A stretch of 46,190 nt of DNA from Verrucomicrobiota bacterium (GTDB lineage Bacteria; Verrucomicrobiota; Verrucomicrobiia; Chthoniobacterales; UBA10450), in NCBI GenBank assembly GCA_019244415.1, contig JAFASN010000065.1:1-46190 (forward strand), given 5' to 3'. This document shows, one piece after another, positions 36,441 through 45,400 of this stretch (within the stretch, counting starts at the first letter, position 1; each line of letters opens with the position of its first letter). A program made the translations under genes and the position numbers. A model generated the notes under the pieces. It was not told the origin of the DNA and did no database searches. It saw only the letters and a list, made by a program, of their open reading frames with translations.

Positions 36441-36931
36441 GCCAGACTTAGCTTTAACGAGAGTGGAACGTCCATCTCTTTTTGCGTGCCCGTGCCGTCC
36501 GCAAGGCTCATGAACGGTTGACACTTGCACCGGCTGCGGACGCATGCCATCGCAGGCCGAGCTAGTTCCGGTTGGACTTCGAAGAGTTCCGTCGATGACC
36601 ATCGGAGTTCGATTTTAGTCTGCCTGAGCTCCGGTTCACTTATGCTGAGCTCAGGCTGCGAACGGATGAACTGGGATTTTGGTGGATTGAACTCGAACTG
36701 ATGTACGGCGAATTCACCAAATCATCATCCGAACTCGTTCAGCATCTCCGGCAAATCACCTCGTCAACAGACGAATTCCCAAACTCCCGACGCGAGTTGG
36801 CGGCTGTTATTTCTGAATTCCGGGAGCGCTGTTCCTCAACTCAGCTCGCGAGAAATCGAAGTCGTTCAGCGCTAACACGAAGTGTGGCCGCAAACCTGCT
36901 AGGCATCAGCGGCAACACCGCGAAAATCATT
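36441..36931. other. 491-base intergenic stretch with an inverted repeat
   Basis: GCCTGAGCTC (36622-36631) and GAGCTCAGGC (36647-36656) form a perfect ten-base inverted repeat around a 15-base loop. It could be an operator or bidirectional terminator. An open frame runs from 36701 into the FN3 gene but has no recognisable homology before 36932. Nothing else is seen. Confidence 0.45.
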
Positions 36932-37561
36932 ATGGCGAAGTTCATCGTTAAACCTACTGTCAATTTCTTATCCACATCCACCGATTCCGACCTGGCGCTG
37001 AGCGTCTCCGCAATCATTAAGGGGATGACTAACAATCCTGTCTATCCGAATCCCTTGCCGTCACTGGTAACGATCGACACAGCGCGCGCTGCGTTCGTCA
37101 GCGCCATAACTGATGCTTCATTCGGCGGCGTATTACAGACGGCCACGAAGAATGCGAGACGGGCGGAGCTTGTAAGTCTCGTCAGACAGCTTGCCAGTTA
37201 TGTTGCGGTGGCGTGTGGCGGGGATCTCGTGAGCCTTTTGAGCAGTAACTTCCCGATACACAAGCCGACGCGCGATCCTATTGGACGGCCCGACAGACCG
37301 CCCATGCCGAAACTCTCGCATGGCGACCAATCAGGCAAGATCAAGGCTTCGACCAAGCCAGTCCGAGGCGTCTTCATCTACAACTGGACAGTCGGGCTCG
37401 CCTCCGACCTAGGCACAATCACACAGCAAGCACAAAGCACTGGAGCTAAGATCAGCTTCAATGGGCTTACACCCGGGCAGATTTATCTCGTCGCGGTGAA
37501 TGCAGTCGGAGCGGCAGGCCTCAGCGACTTTAGCGAGCCTGCGCCGTTGATGTCGTTGTAA
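36932..37561 (+). CDS. Fibronectin type III domain protein
   Basis: A 209-residue protein. Residues 1-120 are a helical N-terminal domain (IIKGMTNNPVYPNPLPSLVT and LVSLVRQLASYVAVACGGD) found repeatedly in Verrucomicrobial proteins. Residues about 140-205 resemble an FN3 module (FIYNWTVGL, KISFNGLTPGQIYLVAVNAV). No signal peptide. The start MAKFIVKPTVNF is chosen because homology begins there. Function unknown. Confidence 0.75.
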   Translation: MAKFIVKPTVNFLSTSTDSDLALSVSAIIKGMTNNPVYPNPLPSLVTIDTARAAFVSAITDASFGGVLQTATKNARRAELVSLVRQLASYVAVACGGDLVSLLSSNFPIHKPTRDPIGRPDRPPMPKLSHGDQSGKIKASTKPVRGVFIYNWTVGLASDLGTITQQAQSTGAKISFNGLTPGQIYLVAVNAVGAAGLSDFSEPAPLMSL

Positions 37562-37625
37562 TTATTCCTTGTCACGTCAGGGCATGGGCGCGATCCCACG
37601 CCTTTGCCGACGCGGTCGATGACGG

Positions 37626-38438
37626 CTAGCTGAGCAATTCAACGGGATCGCCTTTGCGGATGACTCCTTCGGTGAGAACGGCAGCGTAAAGCCCAATCAT
37701 GTTACCGTGAGATTGCGCCACTTGCTTCAATATCGCTGGCGTTTTTTCCGCCGTATCGGGATCGAGCGTGATCATCATGCAGCGCTCATCACGTTGCAGG
37801 ACGTGGACGACGACTTTTTGGCCGATGCGCAACGATTTGCCGACAAATTGGTTTTCCGCATACGGGTCCTTAGAGCTTAGATCCAAATAAATATTTGCTC
37901 GGAAACGGCGCGTATCTATTCGAATGCCGATTTCTTCGCCGAGCGTCTGCGCCGCTTGCACAGCGAAGATAGACACTGGAAAGGCATCAGTCATGGCTTT
38001 CTCCGACCGCCGCAACGTGAGCTGATGTCTATTCCCGGTCGCTGCTTCGAGGTGATTTACCAGCGCCGGATCATCGATCGCGAAGGTCTCTCCACCGGGC
38101 GTTTCGACATCGATCATCATATCGGCAGCGCTCGCTGGAACTGGATTGGCTGAACGCTCTTCGGCCTCGCACACGTTGATTGGCTGCGCCGCTTTCTCCG
38201 GATAACGAAAGCGCGCGCGATAGCGAATCATCTGCCGCTGATCGCGGCCCGTGAACCAGGGAAATCCCGGTGGCGAAGCCGAGCTCGTGAAGGCGAAGAC
38301 CCGATCGCCGTAAACTCCAGCGTAGCTGGCGAATAATTCTTTCAGCTCTTGCCCGCGCATGCTTTTCACCGGGTAACGCCATAGACTATCGACTGTTGCT
38401 GTCACGCTCACAAAAGTTCCTCCGTTATCATAAAGCAT
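37626..38438 (-). CDS. MOSC domain protein
   Basis: A 270-residue protein with an N-terminal beta-barrel MOSC_N part (VDSLWRYPVKSMRGQELKEL) and a C-terminal MOSC part (RFRANIYLDLS, GKSLRIGQKVVVHVLQRDERCMMITLDPD, GDPVELL). The Cys in ERCMMI matches the molybdenum-cofactor ligand position of mARC-like proteins, which reduce N-hydroxylated compounds. The start may instead be GTG at 38405, directly before TATVDSLW. No redox partner gene is adjacent. Confidence 0.87.
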   Translation of the reverse strand: MLYDNGGTFVSVTATVDSLWRYPVKSMRGQELKELFASYAGVYGDRVFAFTSSASPPGFPWFTGRDQRQMIRYRARFRYPEKAAQPINVCEAEERSANPVPASAADMMIDVETPGGETFAIDDPALVNHLEAATGNRHQLTLRRSEKAMTDAFPVSIFAVQAAQTLGEEIGIRIDTRRFRANIYLDLSSKDPYAENQFVGKSLRIGQKVVVHVLQRDERCMMITLDPDTAEKTPAILKQVAQSHGNMIGLYAAVLTEGVIRKGDPVELLS

Positions 38439-38775
38439 AAATTTAGAGGCGCGCGCAGACTGTGTGCGGGCAACGCCGACACGCAGGCTATTCCGGCGCT
38501 CGGTTCAATCATTGATGACAGGCGGGGAGAGAAGATGCTGAAATCTGAAACGCTGAAAATTCGATTTCCCGTTATCCCGCGAACCCAGCGTCGCGCAGCT
38601 ATTGAGAATGCTTCACTGCCGCCCGTCGCTCGCGGGCCTTCTTTTTGTCTTGCCCGCCCCGCTTATGCGGCTTGCAAAGGGCCAAGAGCTTCGCCCGCGT
38701 ACCCGCTGGCGCCGGGTGCGCTGCTTCCACTGGTTGCCTCCGCCGCGTGCGTGCGTGAAATCAGTTGTGGCCCGG
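38439..38775. other. 337-base gap with no supported gene
   Basis: Open frames here lack homology and ribosome binding sites. The start of the gap has GCTGAAATCTGAAACGCTG, an imperfect heptamer repeat like that before the tRNA-Ser. Nothing else is recognised. Confidence 0.4.
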
Positions 38776-41205
38776 TTAGCCTTCGCGCAGCACGACCATT
38801 GGATCAGTACGGCTGGCGCGCGCCGCCGGCAGCCAGCAGGCAATCGCGGTGACAACGACGAGGATCAGCCCGACAAAGACATAGATGGCAGGTTCGACTG
38901 CGGCAACGTGGAACAGTACGCTGCGCAGAAGCGTTGAAACTGCGATTGTGGCCAGCAACCCGGTTGCGCAGCCGAACAAAAGCAGTCGCAACCCATGGCC
39001 AAATATGAGCGCGCGAATCTGCAATGGTTGAGCGCCGAGCGCGAGCCGAAGCGCAATCTCGCGCAGCCGGCGTACTGTGTTGTACGAAATGACGCCGTAA
39101 AGTCCGATGGCGGCGAGCAGCAATGCCAGGCCAGCGAAGACCGACAGCAGAAATGTAAGCAAACGTTGCGCGCTCCACGTTTCGGCGACGTACGCGCTTA
39201 AGCTGCGAACATCATAAACCGGCTCGCGCGGGTCAATCTCGCTAACGATATGCTGCAGGGCTCTTTCAAGTTCCGCACCATCGAAGTTGCCGCGCGCAAG
39301 CAACACGAAGTTGCGTCGCTCCGTTTGCTGCAGCGGAAAATAAACAAGCGGCACCGTTTCCGTTTCGCTCGCGCCGTGAAACTTTGCGGCCGCGACGACG
39401 CCAACGATTTGGTACCAGCGATTGTCCTTGCCAGAGCCGTCCGGATCGATGGATAACCGCTTGCCCAGTGGATCGTGGCCGGCGACAAATCGGTCCGCCA
39501 GCGTCTGGTCGATCATGCAAACAAGCGGTGCTTGCTTGTTGTCACGTTCATCGAAAGTGCGACCGCGCAAGAGTGGAATGCGCAGCGTGCCGAGATAATC
39601 GCCCGATATGACTTCGCTGTCGGCGTCGGGTTCCTGCCCGGGCTCGATTTGCGCGCCTTCCGGCACGAAGCTGACACGCCAGCCGGTAAGCATCGGTGGA
39701 TTGGATCCAAGGGCAGCCTGCTCCACACCGGGCAGCGCGGTGACTTTGTCGAGCAGCGTCTTTGCGAAGGCGACAACCTTCGGATATTCAGGGTAACTTG
39801 GAAACGGCAGATCAATCTTGGCCGTCCACAAATTGTGCGGCTCGAAACCGAGATTGAGCGATTGCAAATTCGCAAAGCTCTTCAGCACCAGCCCGGCGGA
39901 GCTGAGCAAGACGAGCGTCAGCGCGATGTCGCCGACGACCAGCCAATCCCGGGTGCGGCGCTCGGTTTTGCTCTCGGAGCTGCCATGTGCTCCCGATTGC
40001 AAATTCGTTTGAAGATCGACCCGCGATGCCTGCCAGGCCGGCCAGAGACCAAAAAGCACGCTAGTGAATGAGCCGAGCGTCACTGCGAAAAGCAAAACCG
40101 GCCAGCCAAAGCTGATATCGTGAAATCGGCTGAGATCGCCTGGGGCGAGCAGTGCAAGGAGATCGCGGCTCCAGAGTGCCACCAGGAAACCGAACGCGCT
40201 GCCAATCACCGCAACCAGCAGACTTTCTATCAATAACTGACGAATGATTTGGCGGCGGCTCGCGCCGATAGCGCAACGAATTGCGAATTCATGAGTACGC
40301 GCAGCGCTTCTCGCCGCGAAAAGATTCGCCAGATTCCCACAGGCAATTAATAAGACGAGCCCAACCGCACCTAGTAACAATGACAGGTTGAGGCGGTATT
40401 TGCCCACTATGCTTTCCAGCAGCGGCTTTACCGAAACGGTGATGTTGGTGTTGCTGTCGGGGTGTGCTTGCTCGATTCGCGCTGCAATGGTCTTCATCTC
40501 GATGCGCGCCTGCTCGACGGAGACGCCCGGCTTTAACCTGCCCCATGCGAAAAACCACGGGTGAATGCCGCGATTCCCCCACACGCCGTTGCCTGTCCGG
40601 CGGACAAGTGGAAACCAGACGTCCGTATCGGCAGGCGCTTGCATTTCCGGCGGCATGACGCCGATGATCGTAGCCGGCCGGTTATTAAACGTGACGACAC
40701 GACCGAGCACGCCCGGATCGCGCTGAAAGAAGCGCGCCCATAAACGGTCGCTGATGACGGCGAGCTGCGGCCCGTTCGGCTTGTCTTCATCGTCCGTAAA
40801 CACGCGCCCGAGTCGCGGCTGGATGCCAATGACTTTGAAAAAATTCGCAGTGACAATTGCGCCGGGAATTTGTTGCGGCGGCTGATCAGGGATGCCGCTG
40901 ACCGGATAAGTTTCGTGGCGGCTGAGCGCGAGATTTCCAAAAACAGTGTTGTCGCGTTTCCAATCGAGGTAATCGGGCCAGGAAACGGAGAACGGCGGTG
41001 CATTCAGATTCGTTTTGTCAGCGTCGGCGATGAACACGATGCGATCTGGCTGCGGATACGGCAGCGGGCGAAAAAGTACGGCATTCACAACACTGAAAAT
41101 GGCGGTGTTCGCGCCGATGCCGAGCGCGAGCGTGAGTACAGCAATGGCGCTGAACGCCGGCTGCTTCAGAAGAATACGCAGCGCGTACCGCAGATCGTGC
41201 AGCAT
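38776..41205 (-). CDS. ADOP-type duplicated ABC permease (MacB/FtsX family)
   Basis: An 809-residue membrane protein. It starts MLHDLRYALRILLKQPAFSA with a first helix, a MacB_PCD periplasmic domain (about 50-270), three helices (FtsX core VGLVLLIACGNLANLFAARS), a fourth helix, then the same arrangement again ending RTDPMVVLREG. This tandem form without an adjacent ATPase is the 'acidobacterial duplicated orphan permease' type, common in Acidobacteria and Verrucomicrobia. It is probably involved in export or stress tolerance; the cargo is unknown. A small membrane protein gene lies 20 bases upstream on the same strand. Confidence 0.92.
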   Translation of the reverse strand: MLHDLRYALRILLKQPAFSAIAVLTLALGIGANTAIFSVVNAVLFRPLPYPQPDRIVFIADADKTNLNAPPFSVSWPDYLDWKRDNTVFGNLALSRHETYPVSGIPDQPPQQIPGAIVTANFFKVIGIQPRLGRVFTDDEDKPNGPQLAVISDRLWARFFQRDPGVLGRVVTFNNRPATIIGVMPPEMQAPADTDVWFPLVRRTGNGVWGNRGIHPWFFAWGRLKPGVSVEQARIEMKTIAARIEQAHPDSNTNITVSVKPLLESIVGKYRLNLSLLLGAVGLVLLIACGNLANLFAARSAARTHEFAIRCAIGASRRQIIRQLLIESLLVAVIGSAFGFLVALWSRDLLALLAPGDLSRFHDISFGWPVLLFAVTLGSFTSVLFGLWPAWQASRVDLQTNLQSGAHGSSESKTERRTRDWLVVGDIALTLVLLSSAGLVLKSFANLQSLNLGFEPHNLWTAKIDLPFPSYPEYPKVVAFAKTLLDKVTALPGVEQAALGSNPPMLTGWRVSFVPEGAQIEPGQEPDADSEVISGDYLGTLRIPLLRGRTFDERDNKQAPLVCMIDQTLADRFVAGHDPLGKRLSIDPDGSGKDNRWYQIVGVVAAAKFHGASETETVPLVYFPLQQTERRNFVLLARGNFDGAELERALQHIVSEIDPREPVYDVRSLSAYVAETWSAQRLLTFLLSVFAGLALLLAAIGLYGVISYNTVRRLREIALRLALGAQPLQIRALIFGHGLRLLLFGCATGLLATIAVSTLLRSVLFHVAAVEPAIYVFVGLILVVVTAIACWLPAARASRTDPMVVLREG

Positions 41206-41225
41206 TCCTTGGTCCTTGGGTGCGA

Positions 41226-41426
41226 TTACGCGCAGTACTCTACGTTGCAGCCCTTCACCACCACGCGGCTCGGCACGACTACAGGTTGAGCTGCCGCACT
41301 GAAGATGGAAACGATGGCGCTGACGATAAACAGCGCGTAAATCATTGTTTCCACGGCAGAGCGTCCTTTGTCCTCGGACTCGGATGCAACGATTAGATCG
41401 TAGGTGTTAGCGAGATGTGTCTTCAT
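41226..41426 (-). CDS. Small single-span membrane protein
   Basis: A 66-residue protein, MKTHLANTYDLIVASESEDK then GRSAVETMIYALFIVSAIVS, with one membrane helix (about 30-48) and a short C-terminal tail ending VEYCA. Similar small membrane proteins with a GxxAxET-hydrophobic pattern appear in Verrucomicrobial genomes (from memory). It lies directly upstream of the ADOP permease and may be cotranscribed. Function unknown. Confidence 0.55.
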   Translation of the reverse strand: MKTHLANTYDLIVASESEDKGRSAVETMIYALFIVSAIVSIFSAAAQPVVVPSRVVVKGCNVEYCA

Positions 41427-42037
41427 ACTTTTCGACGCCGTTGCACGTGCTGTGCCACGGCAGTATGTCGCGATGCAAGCCGTTGCTGTTGTACTCATTG
41501 CGATTAACGCGCCGGATCATAACATCAGATGATCTCTCCTGTTTTGGGAAATCTCCGTCCCGAAAATGGAACCTTGTTGTGAACATCGGTGAGTCGGAAT
41601 CAACTTACCGCGTCCGAAGGTATCGCTCTCATCGAAGAAAACGACCTTCGCGATTGGTAGTTCGGCTACTTCTTTCCCGATGACGCAAACGTCGGCCTGG
41701 CGCGAAGTTAAACCCGGACGGCTTGTATTGCGCTGCGCCCTGGGGTTACCAGGACGTTCCGCGCGACGTACTCCGCCATTCGTTCATGCGCCTGTCATGT
41801 GGCAAGACGCCGCGCGCAATCTTCGCGCGGCCCGTTGACTGGAGCCCTAACGAAAGAACCAAACACGTCCTTTGCGAAAACTCCGCTATGCAGAGCTTGT
41901 CTCGCCGGTTCAGGCTAACGTCAGGCCCGTTTTGAATTTAACCCTTACGGCTCCTGAAGAGGCAACAGCCTCCTGCCCCAGATCGGCAAGTGAGTTCGGG
42001 CTTGCCAACCCGCGATTAATTAGACACGACGTGAATA
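41427..42037. other. 611-base gap without a recognised gene
   Basis: Contains a strong hairpin, GCCGCGCG-CAATCTT-CGCGCGGC (41809-41831). Open frames here have no homology I recognise. It separates divergent genes, so promoters for the small membrane protein and the TPR protein are expected at its ends. Confidence 0.4.
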
Positions 42038-43426
42038 GTGCAATTCCCGCCTCTCTTCGGCAGAGTCTTCGTAGTTTCTATTGCAATCGGTGTTCTCAGC
42101 CCGCCGGCCAACGCAGAACGGCGAAACACTGCGATTTATGCGCCCAGAACTGAATACCCGTTAGACGCTCGGTCCCGGCATTTAGAAGGAACAGGGGTTT
42201 TTGTGCTGCACCTGCGGGCAGACGGCAGCGTAAGCTCCGTCGAGACGGTGATCAGCACCGGTTACGCCGAGCTTGATCAGTCAGGTATCGAGGCGTTTTC
42301 AAAGTGGCGCTTTAAACCTGGGCCCAAGAAGATCGAAGTACCGTTGAGGTTCACGATGCAAGGTGCATCGGTTAGTGGAAACTCGGTGGGTAACCTCTTC
42401 CTTGAAGCTCGTGCGGCATTCGCGAAAAGGAACTATGGTGAAACGATTCGCCTGACGGGCCGAGCACTTAAGCTGTCGCCTGATTCAGCGCCAATACACG
42501 CCCTTCGTGGCGATGCGTACTGGCGTAACGGCGATGCGGACGATGCAATCAAGGAACATAGTGAAGCGATCCGGCTGCAGCCCTCGTTGGCAAATTCTTA
42601 CCTGATACGGGGATCGGCCTACCTTGCAAAGGGTGAGGCAGAAAAATCACTTGCTGATTATGACGAAGTGATCCGCCTTCAGCCCGATCTAGCCAGAGCG
42701 TATTGCGATCGTGCTGATCTAGAGGATGACCTGTTTAAGCAACCGGAGAAAGCTCTTGCTGATTATACCCACGCGATCGAATTAGATCCAAAGTTCGAAC
42801 GAGCTTACTTTGACCGCGGATCCCTGTTTTTCGGCCGGCGAGATTACGCGCACGCGATTGCAGACTTGACCGAAGCAATTCGCCTTAGTCCAAAGGACTT
42901 GGATCCGTATGCTGAGCGTGCACTTGCGTACTTACGAACGGGCGATCGATCACGAGCGTCGGCCGATGCTCAGATTGCGACACGACTAGCTCCGACAACA
43001 GAAATGGTGCAAACCCGAGTACTAGACCTCGAATTGAGAGCGACGGCTCACGAGATTCTGGAGCAATGGCAACTCGCCGAGCGTGATCTTAGGGACGCAT
43101 GTCACGTCGATCCGGCAAGCCCGGACGCATACAATGGGCTGGCGTGGTGTCTGGCTACTTGTCCAGATGATCGTATACGGAACGGGCGTGAAGCTGTCGT
43201 ATTGGCGACAAAGGCTTGTGAGTTATCGGGATGGCGTCGCGCTGGGATAATTGACACGCTGGCGGCTGCGTATGCCGAATCCGGAGACTTTGATCAAGCG
43301 GTGAAATACGAACAGCAAGCATTGCAGGATAGCAGGCTTCAGGCGCGACAGAGGCAAGGACTCGAGGATCACTTGCGTTCATTTCAGCAGCATCGGCCAT
43401 ATCGCCAAGACTTAGCTACCGACTAG
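42038..43426 (+). CDS. Exported TonB-C/TPR-repeat protein
   Basis: A 462-residue protein. The GTG start gives a signal peptide (VFVVSIAIGVLSPPANA). Residues about 35-115 are a TonB C-terminal-like domain (GTGVFVLHLRADGSVSSVE, FSKWRFKPGP). The rest is about eight TPR units, e.g. ALRGDAYWRNGDADDAIKEH, SEAIRLQP and ALADYTHAIELDPKFERAYF. It is probably a periplasmic scaffold. It is the second stand-alone TonB-C protein in the window, the other being at 116-850. No binding partner is evident. Confidence 0.85.
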   Translation: MQFPPLFGRVFVVSIAIGVLSPPANAERRNTAIYAPRTEYPLDARSRHLEGTGVFVLHLRADGSVSSVETVISTGYAELDQSGIEAFSKWRFKPGPKKIEVPLRFTMQGASVSGNSVGNLFLEARAAFAKRNYGETIRLTGRALKLSPDSAPIHALRGDAYWRNGDADDAIKEHSEAIRLQPSLANSYLIRGSAYLAKGEAEKSLADYDEVIRLQPDLARAYCDRADLEDDLFKQPEKALADYTHAIELDPKFERAYFDRGSLFFGRRDYAHAIADLTEAIRLSPKDLDPYAERALAYLRTGDRSRASADAQIATRLAPTTEMVQTRVLDLELRATAHEILEQWQLAERDLRDACHVDPASPDAYNGLAWCLATCPDDRIRNGREAVVLATKACELSGWRRAGIIDTLAAAYAESGDFDQAVKYEQQALQDSRLQARQRQGLEDHLRSFQQHRPYRQDLATD

Positions 43427-43764
43427 TACCTTCTTGTTAGATCTTCGATGGTAAATCGTTGAGTCGATTGTCGCTTAATCGCATCCCTTCGGCGGGAATC
43501 ACAATGCGTGCTCTGACCGGCCCATCCTGCCTCCAAACGTTGAGGCGCTGAGCCGCAACCTCCAAGTCGCCGTCCGCGGTCATCTCATCCTGCCGATGCT
43601 TGGGTAAACGTCAGCGCACCCAAATGAAGTGGCTTGTGCGCGACCCGCCACTTGCCGCCGCAACGGGTTAGAACCCCCAACGCCGAATACTGTAAGGCCG
43701 AGCTAATTCGAGAATTTTGCCGTTGCGTTTCGCTTTCGATTTGGAGGACGCTCAAGGTCAACGG
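43427..43764. other. 338-base gap without a recognised gene
   Basis: Contains a hairpin AAGTGGC...GCCACTT near 43627-43652 and no open frame with homology. Probably holds the promoter of the SGNH hydrolase gene. Confidence 0.4.
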
Positions 43765-44340
43765 ATGCGATTTTCCAAGATCACTCTCGTCATGTTGGTC
43801 GTTTCGATGACGATCCTTAATGCGAGTGCTGGCTTACGCATCGTCGCGTATGGCGATAGTGGCGTATATGGCAAAGGCGTCGCCAGAAACGAAGCCTATC
43901 CGGCGCAACTTGAAGCGATGCTTCGACAGAAAGGTTACGACGTCACCGTCATCAACGACGGAATTAACGGCCTGACGTCAACCGATGCGGTCGCCTACGT
44001 AGGCAGTGTCGGAAAAGCAGACGTGGTGATCGTTCACGTTGGAATCAATGACGTGCACCAAGGCGTCCGCCCGGGAACCATTCAGCGAAACGTCGCGTGG
44101 ATCATCGACAAACTGAAGGCGAACGGCGCGCGAGTGTTAGTGGTCAGCAATCCATTGGCGGACGTCTGCGACGTTGCGTTAGCGAAACGTACGCCGTGCG
44201 TGAAGTGGGGCGGCCATGTACCAGAAACACAGTACGTCGTGCCCGGTGACCCGCAGCAGCATTTGAACGCGGCCGGTCTTCACCTGTTAGCGTTGAAAAT
44301 CCTGCCAGTGCTGGAGAAGTTGCTCGTTGCGAAACATTAA
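43765..44340 (+). CDS. Exported SGNH/GDSL-type hydrolase
   Basis: A 191-residue protein with a signal peptide (MRFSKITLVMLVVSMTILNA). Block I has the catalytic Ser in VAYGDSGVYG, block II Gly in INDGINGLTS, block III Asn in VHVGINDVHQ, and block V is the His in LNAAGLHLLA, with Asp at GDPQQHLN. All four SGNH residues are present. It resembles the arylesterase/TesA-like branch acting on esters outside the cytoplasm. An upstream in-frame ATG at 43717 would put 16 residues ahead of the signal peptide and is not preferred. Its 3' end abuts the cassette cluster. Confidence 0.85.
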   Translation: MRFSKITLVMLVVSMTILNASAGLRIVAYGDSGVYGKGVARNEAYPAQLEAMLRQKGYDVTVINDGINGLTSTDAVAYVGSVGKADVVIVHVGINDVHQGVRPGTIQRNVAWIIDKLKANGARVLVVSNPLADVCDVALAKRTPCVKWGGHVPETQYVVPGDPQQHLNAAGLHLLALKILPVLEKLLVAKH

Positions 44341-44375
44341 GGCGTCGAATTGTTCAAATGGTTGCGACGACGAAG

Positions 44376-44488
44376 ACCTAACGAGGGGGCATGGGCACAC
44401 GTCGCATCTAAGTCATGCTCAAGCATTCACTCACAAGTGGAGCGTACCGCCGCCGTGGGTCCGCCGTTCGCTCCATCGCTGGTTAAAC
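44376..44488 (-). other. attC-like recombination site C
   Basis: On the minus strand R'' GTTTAAC (44488-44482) and R' GTTAGGT (44382-44376) match RYYYAAC/GTTRRRY. The inner sequence beside R'' (TCCGCCGTTCGC on the plus strand) is nearly identical to that of site B. It lies 16 bases after the NTF2-like cassette gene. The left inner arm is degenerate. Confidence 0.6.
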
Positions 44489-44504
44489 CGTTTTTCGACG
44501 TCGC

Positions 44505-44811
44505 TTATCTCTCCGGCTCCGGCATTGACATCCCACCTATTATCGACCACTCCTTCCCGCTTCGAATCCATGGGTGTGTAATACGAAGCGTATGCGTTTC
44601 ACCCTTTCCCTGTTTATCCAGCCAGCTGAAGGTTATCCAATAAGCGGCAAAGGCTACATAGGTTCGCATAGGAGGCTAAGTTATTCGTCTCGACGTATTG
44701 CCAGTATGCGCGCTCACGTTCCCAGAGTCTTTGTTCATCAGCTGCGATGTAGGCGGCAAATGTCTGCGCCGCCGCTAAGATGCAGAGTACTGAGACAAGG
44801 CGTGGCTTCAT
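44505..44811 (-). pseudogene. Cassette gene C: exported NTF2-like protein with internal deletion and frameshift
   Basis: From ATG 44811, one frame reads MKPRLVSVLCILAAAQTFAA and LWERERAYWQYVETNNLASY, a signal peptide plus the first helices of a DUF4440-type protein. It goes out of frame near 44672. A second frame then gives AYWITFSWLDKQGKGETHTL, RITHPWIRSGKEWSIIGG and MSMPEPER, stop at 44505, the usual C-terminus of that family. About 50 central residues are missing. It starts 3 bases after attC-like site B and ends just before site C, so it is a complete cassette unit with a broken gene. Confidence 0.7.
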
Positions 44812-44813
44812 AG

Positions 44814-44926
44814 AGCTAACGAGAACAAGATGAGCCGGCGGAGGAAAGAGCGCGTCTCTCGGAGTGGAAGTTATCTTAAAGCGGAGCATAGCGTTTTCCG
44901 CCGTTCGCCCCATGGCATGGTTAGAT
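44814..44926 (-). other. attC-like recombination site B
   Basis: On the minus strand R'' ATCTAAC (44926-44920) contains the stop codon of cassette gene B, and R' is GTTAGCT (44820-44814; one mismatch to GTTRRRY). Inner boxes CGGCGGA (plus strand, near 44841) and TCCGCCG (near 44897) can pair. Length 113 bases, the same as site C. Confidence 0.7.
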
Positions 44927-45238
44927 GTGTGCTCGCCACCCGTGAATCACGCCGCCAATAACCAGGCCGCCGATACCCCCAAGGATGAGAATGGGAACAT
45001 ACTTGTGAGTGATCATGGCGTCAGGAAGGCTGATAAGCAGGCCGAATACGAGGCCCACCAGCCAGCCGGGCCAACCCGGCAACTGGACACAACCGATGAC
45101 GAACCCAATGGTAAAGCGGCTGGTGAACGCCCCAAGCAAGGCGGCCCTCTTATCCGGGAAAGACATCGGAAGCATTAGACCGACATCCAGCGCGCCGAAC
45201 ACGACGCCCGCGATCAAACCAAGAATGACTTTCGACAT
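44921..45238 (-). CDS. Cassette gene B: small four-helix membrane protein
   Basis: A 105-residue protein from ATG 45238: MSKVILGLIAGVVFGALDVG, with four hydrophobic segments and Gly-rich helices (LILGGIGGLVIGGVIHGW). No known family. The stop codon lies inside the R'' core of attC-like site B, and the start follows site A by 38 bases, the compact layout typical of integron cassettes. Confidence 0.7.
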   Translation of the reverse strand: MSKVILGLIAGVVFGALDVGLMLPMSFPDKRAALLGAFTSRFTIGFVIGCVQLPGWPGWLVGLVFGLLISLPDAMITHKYVPILILGGIGGLVIGGVIHGWRAHI

Positions 45239-45275
45239 GTCGAATTTCCTAGCGGAAGCGCTGCGCACTCACAAC

Positions 45276-45400
45276 ATCTAACGAGACAAAGCTCAGCCGC
45301 GGCTACCTGAGAGCGCGACTTCGCTGATCTGCGAGTACTTTAATCACCAAAGTACCAGGAAACAAACCGGGTAGCCGTCGGCTGCAGCGGTTGGTTAGAC
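45276..45400 (-). other. attC-like recombination site A
   Basis: On the minus strand R'' GTCTAAC (45400-45394) overlaps the stop codon of cassette gene A, and R' is GTTAGAT (45282-45276). Inner boxes, read on the plus strand: AGCCG-CGGCTACC on the left and GGTAGCCG-T-CGGCT on the right. They pair fully except for one extra T, the extrahelical base that sets strand polarity in true attC sites. The best of the three sites. Confidence 0.8.

Noticed and set aside
36701..36931. N-terminal extension of the FN3 protein
   Set aside because: The 77 extra residues are Ser/Arg-rich with no family match, and homology starts at the ATG at 36932.
41809..41831. GC-rich hairpin as a transcription terminator
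   Set aside because: No T-run follows on either strand and no gene ends near it; kept only as a note on the gap.
43436..43442. GTTAGAT as a fourth attC core left of the SGNH hydrolase
   Set aside because: It fits GTTRRRY, but no RYYYAAC partner or pairing inner boxes are found at attC distance, so chance is more likely.
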